Counted from the stretch's first letter, positions 33,306-41,332 are shown. The stretch: 64,000 nt of DNA from Sphingomonas sp. R-74633 (GCF_013416555.1 NZ_JACCFG010000004.1:533301-597300), one strand, 5' to 3'. Numbers and translations: made by a program. The notes: a model not told the origin generated them from the sequence alone.

Positions 33306-36152
33306 TCAGAACTTGTACGAGATGCCGAGATAATAGTCGCGGCCGTAACGCTGATATTCGCGGACGAGGCGGCTGTCGGTCGCCTCGGTGGTGATGAAGG
33401 GCTGATCGGTCAGGTTCTTGCCCTGCGCCAGGATCGAGAGACCGGCCAGCGGCCCGCTCTTGAACTCATAGCCGATCTGCGCGTCGAGCACGCCTTCCGA
33501 GCGGCCCAGGCGATATTCCGGGTTCGCCGAAAGACCGGCCAGCTCCGCCAGGAAGCTGTCACGCCAGCGATAGGTCGCACGCGCCTGGAAGCCGTTCTTC
33601 TCGAAATAGGCCGTGCCCGTGGCGACCCACTTGGACTGGCCCGGCAGCGTGATCGGCGTCGCGCTGGCGGCGTAGCGGATCTTGCTGTCGACATAGGTGC
33701 CGCTGGCGAAGACGCCGAACCCGTCAAGCGCGCTGCTGAACACGCTGAAGGGCAGCGAGGCAGTGGCTTCCACACCCAGGATGTCGCCACGCCCGGTGTT
33801 GGCCGGCGCGCTGACCAGGCCGATCTGCGCATTCTGCGACCGCACGACCGCCTGCTGCGCCGGCGTCAGCGCCGGGAGCAGCGCCGAGAAGTCGTAGAGC
33901 ACCGAATTGTTCGGGTCGACGAAGTCGGTCAGGTGCTTGAAGAAGCCGGTCAGCGCCAGATAGCCGCCGCTGTTGCCGAGATACTTCTCGAACGAGATGT
34001 CGATGTTGGTCGACTTGTACGGGCGCAGATTGGCGTTGCCACCGTTCGAGCTGAACGGGCTGTTCTGCGGCAGGCTGCCCATGCCGATCTTCGAGATGTC
34101 GATCGACACCGCCTGGGTCACGCGCTCCTGGTCGAGACGCGGGCGCACCATTGTCTGCGCGGCACCGAGCTTGATGTAGAAGCTGGGCTGCAGCTCGAGG
34201 CTGAACGAGGCCGAGGGCAGGAAGTTGGTGTAGCTGGTTTCGTTCGCCACCGGCGAGATCGTCACCGCGCCATTGAGCAGGCTGGCGATCTGGCCGTCGC
34301 CGCTCTGCTTGGTGTGCACGACCTGCACGCCGAGCGAGCCCTTAAGCGCCTTGCCGCCCACATCGCCATCGACGGTCAGCTTGGCATAGCCGGTCAGCAC
34401 GTCCTCGGTGACGGTGTTGTCGCGCACCAGCGAGTCCGGACGATTGTCATAGACCGAGTTGAGCAGCGCATAGACCTTCATCGGGTCGAGCGTCAGCATC
34501 TTGGGCACGCCCAGATAGTCGAGGCTCACGCTCTCGCTGAAGATCGCATCGGCTGGCACTGCGACGCTGGTCGGCGTGCCGCTGGCGACGGTGCAGTTGG
34601 TGCCGGCGCCCTTGGGGCAGAGGAAGTAGCTGGTGTAGCGGCTCTGCTTTTCGCGGCGGCTATAGTTGCCGCCGACTTCCCAGCCGCTCAGCACGCTGCC
34701 GCCGATCTCGCCCTTGAAGCTGGCGCGCAGCGACTTGAGGTCGTCGGTGAAGTCGGGGCGGTTGAGGAAGCCGGCCTGCACCACGGCAGTGGTGCCGTTA
34801 TAGCCCCAGCCGCGCGGGTCGGTCAGGCGGATGATGCTGGTGTTCGAATAATCGAGCGTCGGCACGATATTGTAGGTGCCGTTGTCGTTCTGCGTGATGT
34901 GGACCGTGTCCTTCACGCCGCTCGAATTATAGCCGGTGCCCGAATAGGTCTCGAGCAGGAAGTCGGTGCGGGTGGCGCGGCTCCAGCTGGCATCCACGTT
35001 GAAGTGGATCGTGTCGCTGAGCTTCCAGTCGTTGTTCCAGCCGATCGAGATGTTCTCGGCCTTGCGCTCGTTGAGGTCGTTGCGCTGGACGTTGACGAGG
35101 TTGCTGATCGTCGCATCGGTGACCAGGCCGTTCTCGACCTTGTAGCCCGGCGCGATGTTGCCGTTCGAGCCCCAGGTCGGCGCGATGCCGAACTCGATGC
35201 CGCGCAGCCGCTGGGTTTCCTTGAAGTTCGAATAGAGCACGTCGAGCGTCGAGTGGAAATTGTCGCTCGGCGCCCATTCCACCGTAGCAACGCCGCCATA
35301 GCGCTTCAGCAGGTTCGACTGGACATAGGGCTTGGCGCCGCCGAGGAACAAGTTACCGCCGGCGAGCGGCTCGTTCGGGAAGCCCCAGGCTGCATAGCGC
35401 TCGATCTGGGTGGGCGTGCTCTGCGCCGAGACGCCGAGCGCGATGCCCAGCGTGTCATTGGCGAACTTGCCGACATAGGTGGCAGAGGCCTTGTAGCCGT
35501 AGCGCGTGCCGTCCGGATTGAGCTTGTCGGTCTCGTTCATCTGGCCGCGGGCCGAGACGATGAAGGTGTTCTTCTTCTGGTCGAGCGGACGCAGCATGCG
35601 CAGGTCGACAGTGCCGGCAATGCCCGCCGCGATCAGCGAAGCGTCGGCCGACTTGTAGACGTTGACGTTCTTGAAGAATTCCGACGGATACTGGTCATAT
35701 TCGACGCCGCGATTGTCGCCAACGGTGACCTGCTCGCGGCCGTTCAGCAGCGTGGTCGAGAAGTCCGGGCCCAGGCCGCGGATCGACAGGCGCTGGTCTC
35801 GGCCCTCGAGACGCTGCGCGGTGACGCCCGGGATGCGGGCGAGCGAGTCGGCGATCGAGACGTCGGGCAGCTTGCCGATGTCTTCCGACGAGACCGAGTC
35901 GACGATCGTGACATTGTTGCGCTTGATGTTCGCCGACGAGGTCAGCGAGGCGCGGATGCCGGTGACGACCAGCGCGGCATCATCGCCATTGTCGGCGGTC
36001 TGGTCGGCGGGTGCCGGCGCGGGCGTGGTGTCCTGTGCGAAAGCCGGCGTTGCGCCGAACAGCAGCAGTGCGGCGCCAATCGCCTGGGCGCTCGCGCCCT
36101 TCGAAAGCGCCGAACGGGTGCGCAGAATCGCGGTGTGCTTGGACAAAGCCAT
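33306..36152 (-). CDS. TonB-dependent receptor, probably for alpha-glucans/maltodextrins
   Basis: 948 residues. Signal peptide (about 1-39, ending AFAQ), a short Pro/Ala linker, TonB box near DDAALVVTGIRASL, then the plug (DVSIADSLARIPGVTAQRLEGRDQRLSIRG) and a large barrel ending in YYLGISYKF. This TBDR subgroup in sphingomonads and caulobacters is tied to sugar uptake, and the neighbours here are amylase, glucosidases, sugar transporter and a LacI regulator, so maltodextrin import is likely. ATG 36152 has an excellent GGGGAGGA site; the frame stays open upstream but enters the regulatory gap. Confidence 0.92.
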   Translation of the reverse strand: MALSKHTAILRTRSALSKGASAQAIGAALLLFGATPAFAQDTTPAPAPADQTADNGDDAALVVTGIRASLTSSANIKRNNVTIVDSVSSEDIGKLPDVSIADSLARIPGVTAQRLEGRDQRLSIRGLGPDFSTTLLNGREQVTVGDNRGVEYDQYPSEFFKNVNVYKSADASLIAAGIAGTVDLRMLRPLDQKKNTFIVSARGQMNETDKLNPDGTRYGYKASATYVGKFANDTLGIALGVSAQSTPTQIERYAAWGFPNEPLAGGNLFLGGAKPYVQSNLLKRYGGVATVEWAPSDNFHSTLDVLYSNFKETQRLRGIEFGIAPTWGSNGNIAPGYKVENGLVTDATISNLVNVQRNDLNERKAENISIGWNNDWKLSDTIHFNVDASWSRATRTDFLLETYSGTGYNSSGVKDTVHITQNDNGTYNIVPTLDYSNTSIIRLTDPRGWGYNGTTAVVQAGFLNRPDFTDDLKSLRASFKGEIGGSVLSGWEVGGNYSRREKQSRYTSYFLCPKGAGTNCTVASGTPTSVAVPADAIFSESVSLDYLGVPKMLTLDPMKVYALLNSVYDNRPDSLVRDNTVTEDVLTGYAKLTVDGDVGGKALKGSLGVQVVHTKQSGDGQIASLLNGAVTISPVANETSYTNFLPSASFSLELQPSFYIKLGAAQTMVRPRLDQERVTQAVSIDISKIGMGSLPQNSPFSSNGGNANLRPYKSTNIDISFEKYLGNSGGYLALTGFFKHLTDFVDPNNSVLYDFSALLPALTPAQQAVVRSQNAQIGLVSAPANTGRGDILGVEATASLPFSVFSSALDGFGVFASGTYVDSKIRYAASATPITLPGQSKWVATGTAYFEKNGFQARATYRWRDSFLAELAGLSANPEYRLGRSEGVLDAQIGYEFKSGPLAGLSILAQGKNLTDQPFITTEATDSRLVREYQRYGRDYYLGISYKF

Positions 36153-36242
36153 GTCTTCCTCCCCAATATCCTCGCCGCCTTTGATGGCGACGGTTTTTCT
36201 AACCTCCCCCCATTCGGCCTGTGCGGCCGGCAAGTGAAGGCA

Positions 36243-36263
36243 AACGCATACGTATTCAGCGTT
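36243..36263. promoter_or_regulatory. Candidate LacI-family operator
   Basis: In the 197-base gap between the divergent TonB receptor and lacI-type genes, AACGC (36243-36247) and GCGTT (36259-36263) form an inverted repeat around the palindrome ATACGTAT (36248-36255). LacI-family sites are short A/T-flanked dyads with a central CG, so this is a reasonable binding site, though the two dyads do not share one exact centre. Confidence 0.45.
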
Positions 36264-36349
36264 ATTCGGCCGCGACTTCCGATTCCGGGTCGGGCACGCT
36301 ACTTGACGGGGAGCGCGGCAACTTGCGCGGCACGGGAGACGGAAGCGGC

Positions 36350-37372
36350 ATGGCCTCGCCGGACAAGCCGACATCGTTCGACATCGCGGCACTGGCGGGC
36401 GTCTCGCAGCCGACGGTGAGCCGTGCGCTGCGCGGCGATCCCACGGTGAACGAAGGCACGCGCAAGCGGATCGAGGCGATCGCGGCGCAACTCGGCTACA
36501 AGGTCGACAAGAACGCCTCGTCGCTCCGCCGCGGCCAGAGCAGCACGCTTGCCCTGCTGTTCTTCGAGGATCCGCTGCCCGACGGCACCGCGATCAACCC
36601 CTTCTTCCTGGCGATGCTCGGATCGATCCTGCGCACCTGCGCCAAGCGCGGCTATGACCTGCTCACCTCGTTCCAGCAGCTCTCGTCCAACTGGCACAAG
36701 GATTATGAGGACGCGCGCAAGGCCGATGGGCTGATCCTGCTCGGCTATGGCGACTATGAGCTCTACCGCGCCCGCCTCAAGGACCTGGTTCGCCAGGGCA
36801 CGCATTTCGTGCGCTGGGGCTCGGTCGAGCTCGATGGCCTCGGCACCACGATCGGCTGCGACAACATGCTCGGCGGGCGGCTCGCGGCGGAGCATCTCCT
36901 CGCCCAGGGCCGCCGACGGCTGGCGTTCATCGGCGAAGCGACAAGCCATTATCCCGAGTTCCGCGACCGCTATCACGGCTTCTGCGACACCCAGCTCGAA
37001 GCCGGGATCGAGCCCGATCCGCGGCTGCAGATCGGCGCGCTGTCGATCGAGGAATCGGGCTTTGCCGCGGCGAACGAGCTGCTGCTCAACCGCGTGCCCT
37101 TCGACGCGATCTTCGCCGCATCGGACCTGATCGCGATGGGCGCGCTCCGGGCGTTGCAGGAGGCGGGCAAGCGCGTGCCCGAGGACATTTCGGTGATCGG
37201 CTTCGACGACATTCCCGCCGCCAGCCTGAACAACCCGCCGCTCTCGACGATCGCGCAGGACTATAACGCGGCGGGCGAGGCGCTGGTCGACACGCTGATC
37301 GGTGAGATCAGCAACCACAGCTCCGATATCCGCCTGCTGCCGCCCCGGCTGGTCGTCCGCAAGACGAGCTGA
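36350..37372 (+). CDS. LacI family transcriptional regulator
   Basis: 340 residues. N-terminal helix-turn-helix and hinge: TSFDIAALAGVSQPTVSRALRGDPTVNEGTR with GYKVDKNASSLRRG, then a periplasmic-binding-protein-like sensor domain (FFEDPLPDGTAINPFF, GCDNMLGGRLAAEHL, AASDLIAMGALRALQ, VPEDISVIGFDDIP). It is divergent from the glucan receptor gene and is the likely local repressor released by maltose or a related sugar. ATG 36350 starts the DNA-binding domain; the open frame from 36221 covers the intergenic region. It converges on rtcR with only 23 bases between stops. Confidence 0.93.
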   Translation: MASPDKPTSFDIAALAGVSQPTVSRALRGDPTVNEGTRKRIEAIAAQLGYKVDKNASSLRRGQSSTLALLFFEDPLPDGTAINPFFLAMLGSILRTCAKRGYDLLTSFQQLSSNWHKDYEDARKADGLILLGYGDYELYRARLKDLVRQGTHFVRWGSVELDGLGTTIGCDNMLGGRLAAEHLLAQGRRRLAFIGEATSHYPEFRDRYHGFCDTQLEAGIEPDPRLQIGALSIEESGFAAANELLLNRVPFDAIFAASDLIAMGALRALQEAGKRVPEDISVIGFDDIPAASLNNPPLSTIAQDYNAAGEALVDTLIGEISNHSSDIRLLPPRLVVRKTS

Positions 37373-37395
37373 GCGGACACCGAACGTCGCCAGGA

Positions 37396-38991
37396 TCAGG
37401 CCCGGGAGACCGCCGCCCAATCGAGCCCGAAGCGCGCAAGATATTTGCGCAGGCGGTCCGCGTCATTGGCGCTGCTGCGCCGGGCGAGCGATGCCGAGAA
37501 CAGCGTCCGGCCGGCTTCGGAGAGCGAGCGGCTCGAACGGCACACCCGGACGGTTTCGGCGAGCTGCACCCGGTCGAACGGGTCGATCTCGGTCAGCACC
37601 TCGGGCGCCAGCACTTCCGCCAATATCCCCGCCCCGTCATCGCTCTGCCCGGACCAGAGCCGTTTCAGCCGGGCGATCTCGGCCTCGACGCAGTCGAGGT
37701 CGATGCGGCCCTTGGGACTCAATGTTGCCATCCGGGTGATGCTGGCAGCGAGATCGCGGAAATTGCCCGGCCAGCGCGCATCGGGGCCCGTGGCAAAGGC
37801 GAGGTAGCGCTGGCGGGCTTCCTTGTTGAAGCTCGCCCGGTCGCCCTCACGCTCGGCGAAGCGGTCGAGCTCATAGTCGAGATTGGGCTCGATATCCTCG
37901 CGGCGCTCGGCCAGGCCGGGCAGTTCGAAGGTCCACAAATTGAGCCGGGCATAGAGATCGTCGCGGAAGCCGCCCGCCGCCACCGCCTCGCCCAGGTCGC
38001 GATTGGTGCCGGCGATCAGCTGGAACTCGGACGCTGCTTCCTTGTCCGACCCGACCGGCAGGAAGCGCTTGTCCTCGATCGCGCGCAGGATCATCGCCTG
38101 TTCGTCGAGGCCGAGCTCGCCGATCTCGTCGAGGAACAGCATCCCCTTGTCGGCAGCGCGCAGTAGCCCTGGCCGATCGGCGACCGCGCCGGTAAAGGCG
38201 CCCTTGCGGTGCCCGAACAGCGCGGACATCGCACCATCGCCCTTCAGCGTCGCACAGTTCACCTCCACGAACGGCCCGGCAACCTGGTGCTTCAGCCGCT
38301 TGAGCTCATAGATACGCCGCGCGAGCAGGCTCTTGCCCGCCCCGGTGGGCCCCATCAGCAGCACCGGCGCCTTTGAGCGCAGCGACACCCGCTCGATCTC
38401 GTCGATCATCCGGTTGAAGGCGGCGTTGCGCGTGTCGATGCCCGACTTGAGGAACGACGTGCTCTCCGCGCTGGCGACGGCGAAGCGCGTGGCGATGCTG
38501 TCGTAGCGCGACAGATCGAGGTCGATCATGTTCCACTTGCCCGCCGGATTGCTGGGCGCGCCGCGCTCGGGCTGGGTCTGGAGCAACCGGCCGGGCAAAT
38601 AACGCGCCTCGGTGAGCAGGAAGAGGCAGATCTGCGCGACGTGGGTGCCGGTGGTGATGTGGATCAGATAATCCTCGGCCTCCGGATCAAAGGCCTCGCC
38701 GCGCGCGAAGTCGAGCAGCTTGCCATAGACCTGCTCGAAATCCCACGGATCGCCGAAATCGAGCAGGCGCGGCTCGACCTTGGTCTCCGGTGAGACCGAT
38801 TGGATATCCTCCGCGACATATTCGGCCAGCCGGCGATGCAGCGAGCCGTGAAGCAGCAGGAAGCGATCGACGCGCAGATCCTCGTGCATGGTCAGCGCAA
38901 CCGAGGGGCGCCACTTGTTCCAGCGCGATGGGCCAAACTTGCTGGCATCCAGCGTGGAGCCGAGGAATCCGATTACGGTGACGGGCTTCAT
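37396..38991 (-). CDS. rtcR: RtcR, sigma-54-dependent activator of the RNA repair operon
   Basis: 531 residues. An N-terminal CARF-type sensor (about 1-180) contains ITTGTHVAQICLFLL, the conserved RtcR ligand pocket strand. The AAA+ domain has Walker A GPTGAGKS (214-221), the sigma-54 contact loop GAFTGA (264-269) and Walker B LFLDEIGEL (285-293). A C-terminal helix-turn-helix region (about 475-531) binds DNA. In enterobacteria RtcR responds to damaged RNA through its CARF domain and turns on rtcBA from a sigma-54 promoter. Here it is divergent from rsr, with a matching promoter and paired inverted repeats in the gap. Confidence 0.95.
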   Translation of the reverse strand: MKPVTVIGFLGSTLDASKFGPSRWNKWRPSVALTMHEDLRVDRFLLLHGSLHRRLAEYVAEDIQSVSPETKVEPRLLDFGDPWDFEQVYGKLLDFARGEAFDPEAEDYLIHITTGTHVAQICLFLLTEARYLPGRLLQTQPERGAPSNPAGKWNMIDLDLSRYDSIATRFAVASAESTSFLKSGIDTRNAAFNRMIDEIERVSLRSKAPVLLMGPTGAGKSLLARRIYELKRLKHQVAGPFVEVNCATLKGDGAMSALFGHRKGAFTGAVADRPGLLRAADKGMLFLDEIGELGLDEQAMILRAIEDKRFLPVGSDKEAASEFQLIAGTNRDLGEAVAAGGFRDDLYARLNLWTFELPGLAERREDIEPNLDYELDRFAEREGDRASFNKEARQRYLAFATGPDARWPGNFRDLAASITRMATLSPKGRIDLDCVEAEIARLKRLWSGQSDDGAGILAEVLAPEVLTEIDPFDRVQLAETVRVCRSSRSLSEAGRTLFSASLARRSSANDADRLRKYLARFGLDWAAVSRA

Positions 38992-38992
38992 G

Positions 38993-39028
38993 CTTATCCC
39001 ATAGGATAAGTTCCTATCGAATACGATA
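38993..39028. promoter_or_regulatory. Two tandem inverted repeats, candidate RtcR binding sites
   Basis: CTTATCC-CATA-GGATAAG (38993-39010) and TATCG-AATA-CGATA (39015-39028). Both fit TATC(C/G)-NATA-(C/G)GATA and their centres are 20 bp apart, about two helix turns, placing them on one face of DNA. They sit right before the rtcR start codon and about 120-150 bp upstream of the rsr sigma-54 promoter, the normal distance for an enhancer. Binding could also block rtcR translation or transcription (autoregulation). Confidence 0.65.
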
Positions 39029-39140
39029 TGAAATCAAACAGCCCGGCGAAACAATCGACGTCGGAAGCGTCGGGCATTCGTGATGATTACCATAGCAATA
39101 TCAGTAACTTATTAGATTTCTCCTCGCGCCTCCCCGAAAC

Positions 39141-39156
39141 TGGCACGCCTCCTGCG
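39141..39156 (+). promoter_or_regulatory. Sigma-54 promoter of rsr and the RNA repair operon
   Basis: TGGCACG at 39141-39147 (-24 element) and TGC at 39153-39155 (-12 element). GG (39142-39143) and GC (39154-39155) are separated by exactly 10 bases, as sigma-54 requires. It points to rsr, and RtcR lies divergently upstream. Transcription should start near 39167, giving a leader of about 215 bases. Confidence 0.82.
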
Positions 39157-39166
39157 ATACCCCTGG

Positions 39167-39383
39167 TGTCGGAACGGAGCGGTCGAACACTCCAATCCGG
39201 CAGGCGGAAACGCGGGGCGGTCGGAATGGGCTGGCCGCCCCCGGAAAATTCAAACGGGCGCAATCCGGCGCCCTTCGCAATGCGGTGCATATCGGTGAGC
39301 GCGTGGGCGCGGCCTGGCCTCCAAAGCCAATGCCAGCTGGTTCGACTCCAGCCATCGGTGCCACCCTCACAAGGAGTTGGACA
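39167..39383 (+). other. Structured 5' leader of rsr mRNA
   Basis: No gene fits this stretch. It can form two strong hairpins, GGGGCGG/CCGCCCC (39214-39220 with 39235-39241) and GGGCGC/GCGCCC (39256-39261 with 39268-39273), followed by the tRNA-half-like element at 39314-39363. AAGGAG (39371-39376) is the ribosome binding site of rsr. Confidence 0.6.
39314..39363 (+). ncRNA. tRNA-Trp 3'-half-like element in the rsr leader
   Basis: The 50 bases line up with tRNA positions 27-76 with canonical lengths throughout: anticodon stem TGGC/GCCA with 7-base loop CTCCAAA (anticodon CCA, Trp), 5-base variable region TGCCA, T stem GCTGG/CCAGC with loop TTCGACT, seven acceptor bases CATCGGT, discriminator G and CCA. 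The preceding 26 bases cannot supply a matching acceptor strand or a D arm, so it is not a complete tRNA gene. It could be a regulatory mimic, part of a larger RNA, or an old integration-site remnant. Confidence 0.5.
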
Positions 39384-40931
39384 ATGGCCAACAAGGGACT
39401 TTTCGCTTCGGCGATCGCGCGGTTGCTTCCGGCAGCCGACACCGTGAACCGCGAGGCGGCGCCGGTCTATGCCTATGAGCCGGAGGCGAAGCTCGCGCAG
39501 CTTGCGGCCACCGGCACGCTGGCCGACACTTTCTACGGCGCTGCGGACACGCAGCTCGCCGATGTGCTCGAAGCGGCCAGGGCGGTCGACCCGTATTTCG
39601 TGGCGCAGGCTGCGATCTATGCGCGGTCGTCGGGGACGATGAAGGACATGCCGGCATTGCTGGCGGCGTACCTGACGGTCGCCGATCCCGATCTGGCGAT
39701 CCCGGTGTTCAACCGCGTGATCGACAATGCGCGGATGCTGCGCAACTTCGTGCAGATCATGCGCTCGGGGCAGGTCGGGCGCACCTCGCTTGGCTCGCGG
39801 CCGAAGCGGCTGGTCCAGCGTTGGCTCGAGCAGGCGTCGATGCCGCAGCTGATGGCGGCGGCGACGGGCAAGGATCCGAGCCTGGCGGACGTGGTCCGCA
39901 TGGTTCACCCCAAGCCCGCCGACGCGGCGCGCAAGGCTTTCTATGGCTGGCTGATCGGGCGTCCCTACGACGTTGCCGCGCTGCCCGCCGAGATCGCTGC
40001 GTTCGAGGCGTGGAAGGCCGATCGGTCGCTTCCGCTGCCGCCCGTGCCCTTCGAGTGGCTCACGGCCTCTCCGCTCACTGCGGAGGACTGGGCAGTGCTC
40101 GCCGGGCGGATCGGGTGGCAGGCGCTGCGGATGAACCTCAACACTCTGGCGCGCAACGGCGCGTTCAACGTGAAGGGGTGCGCCGAAGCGGTCGCCGCAC
40201 GGCTCGCCGACCCTGAGGCCCTCGCGAAGGTCCGTCCCCTGCCCTACCAGTTGATGGTGGCGCTGGGCCAGGCCGGCGACGGGGTGCCGCTCAAGGTACA
40301 GGCGGCGCTGGAGGATGCGCTCGACCAGTCGCTCGCCCGCGTGCCGCAGGTGCCGGGCCGGGTCGTGGTCTGCCCCGACGTGTCGGGGTCGATGCGATCG
40401 CCGGTGACGGGCTACCGCAAGGGTGCTTCGTCGGCGGTGCGCTGCATCGATGTCGCGGCCCTGGTCGCGGCGGCGATGCTGCGGACCAACCGCGATGCCC
40501 GCGTGCTGCCGTTCGAGCATTCGGTCGTGCCGCTCACGCTCGATGCCGGGGCCCGGGTCGCCGTCAATGCGGCGAAGCTGGCCGCGGTGGGCGGAGGCGG
40601 GACGAATGTCTCGGCACCGCTCGCGATGCTCAATGCGGGATGGGCCAAGGTCGATCTCGTGGTCATCGTCTCGGACAATGAGTCCTGGGTGGATGCCACA
40701 CGGCATGGCGCGACGGCGACGATGCGCGAGTGGGAGCAGCTGAAGCGCCGGAACCCCGGGGCGAAGCTCGTCTGCATCGACATCCAGCCCTACGGGACGA
40801 CGCAGGCCAAAAGCCGGGCGGACATCCTCAATGTCGGGGGCTTCTCCGACGCCGTGTTCGACACGATCGCACGCTTCGCCGCCGGCGAGACGCGCGACTG
40901 GGTCGAGCGGATCAAGCAAGTGGAGGTATAG
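39384..40931 (+). CDS. rsr: Rsr, Ro60-like TROVE/vWA RNA-binding protein
   Basis: 515 residues. The TROVE HEAT-repeat ring (about 15-320) is followed by a von Willebrand A domain with the metal site D332-V-S-G-S-M and GGGGTNVSAPLAML further on. Ro proteins bind Y RNAs on their outer surface and misfolded or 3'-ended RNAs through the central hole; bacterial Rsr can tether polynucleotide phosphorylase through a Y RNA. AAGGAG 7 bases before ATG 39384 fixes the start. The gene is first in the sigma-54-controlled operon and is followed directly by five Y-RNA-like elements, its expected partners. Confidence 0.95.
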   Translation: MANKGLFASAIARLLPAADTVNREAAPVYAYEPEAKLAQLAATGTLADTFYGAADTQLADVLEAARAVDPYFVAQAAIYARSSGTMKDMPALLAAYLTVADPDLAIPVFNRVIDNARMLRNFVQIMRSGQVGRTSLGSRPKRLVQRWLEQASMPQLMAAATGKDPSLADVVRMVHPKPADAARKAFYGWLIGRPYDVAALPAEIAAFEAWKADRSLPLPPVPFEWLTASPLTAEDWAVLAGRIGWQALRMNLNTLARNGAFNVKGCAEAVAARLADPEALAKVRPLPYQLMVALGQAGDGVPLKVQAALEDALDQSLARVPQVPGRVVVCPDVSGSMRSPVTGYRKGASSAVRCIDVAALVAAAMLRTNRDARVLPFEHSVVPLTLDAGARVAVNAAKLAAVGGGGTNVSAPLAMLNAGWAKVDLVVIVSDNESWVDATRHGATATMREWEQLKRRNPGAKLVCIDIQPYGTTQAKSRADILNVGGFSDAVFDTIARFAAGETRDWVERIKQVEV

Positions 40932-40936
40932 GAAAA

Positions 40937-41088
40937 GGGCCGTGGCGAATGCTGGTGGGACTACATCCCAAAATGAAGGTCCGACGAGTAAAGCGCCCGG
41001 GGCTAATCCCCCGGGAGATGCGGGTTCGAATCCCGCCTCGGGAGTGTAGCTTAAGGACCGCGTCTCACCGAACTCGTCGCCACGACCC
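40937..41088 (+). ncRNA. Y-RNA-like element 1 with partial tRNA-like module
   Basis: The outer stem pairs 40937-40948 (GGGCCGTGGCGA) with 41077-41088, with one mismatch. The conserved GGCGAATGC follows, then the inner stem GGTGGGAC (40954-40961) with GTCTCACC (41062-41069). Inside: GGTCC/GGACC (40978-40982 with 41055-41059), a 7-bp hairpin CCCGGGG/CCCCGGG (40996-41015), a perfect tRNA T arm GCGGG-TTCGAAT-CCCGC (41020-41036) and a decayed D-arm-like TGTAGCTTAAGG. GGCGAATG fits the Ro-binding GNCGAANG motif I recall for bacterial Y RNAs (YrlA). It begins about 10 bases after the rsr stop, so it lies on the operon transcript. Confidence 0.82.
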
Positions 41089-41097
41089 GACCTACAA

Positions 41098-41227
41098 CAT
41101 GGCGAATGCCTGACGGACTACATCGACTTCTAATCGCCAGGTCGCGGGTTCGAATCCCGCCGGGCCCTTCGGGGACCGTAGCTCAGCGGGAGAGCGGGAG
41201 TTGTCCGTCAAAACCCTGGTCGCCATG
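41098..41227 (+). ncRNA. Y-RNA-like element 2 enclosing a complete circularly permuted tRNA-Arg-like module
   Basis: Outer stem CATGGCGA/TCGCCATG (41098-41105 with 41220-41227). Inner stem TGACGGAC/GTCCGTCA (41111-41118 with 41203-41210), perfect. The core reads in permuted tRNA order. First an anticodon loop CTTCTAA closed by CGA/TCG (41124-41136, anticodon UCU). Then a T arm GCGGG-TTCGAAT-CCCGC (41144-41160), and acceptor strands CGGGCCC and GGGACCG (one A-G mismatch) joined by a TTCG tetraloop (41161-41178). Then TA and a canonical D arm GCTC-AGCGGGA-GAGC (41181-41195). The new ends fall between D and anticodon arms, where the Y stem is attached. It cannot make a normal charged tRNA because the 3' end is closed. 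Confidence 0.85.
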
Positions 41228-41237
41228 GCCAAATCGA

Positions 41238-41320
41238 TCCCGGCGAATGCCGCGCAGGACTACATCCTTTGCCAATGATGTCCCTTCGGGGGCTGTCCTT
41301 CGCAAAGCTTGTCGCCGGGA
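41238..41320 (+). ncRNA. Y-RNA-like element 3, minimal form without tRNA module
   Basis: 83 bases. Outer stem TCCCGGCGA/TCGCCGGGA (9 bp, perfect, 41238-41246 with 41312-41320), then the shared GGCGAATGCC. Inner stem GCGCAGGAC/GTCCTTCGC (one mismatch, 41252-41260 with 41295-41303). The core is only 34 bases: a hairpin ACATC/GATGT (41262-41281) and a CCC-TTCG-GGG hairpin (41282-41291). No T or D arm. It keeps the proposed Ro-binding stem only. Confidence 0.75.
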
Positions 41321-41332
41321 CCCAATTACGAA

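Noticed and set aside
31566..36419. A 1,617-codon plus-strand frame opposite the amylase, halogenase and TonB receptor
   Set aside because: It spans three well-supported minus-strand genes and has no recognisable domain; it is a GC-rich antisense shadow.
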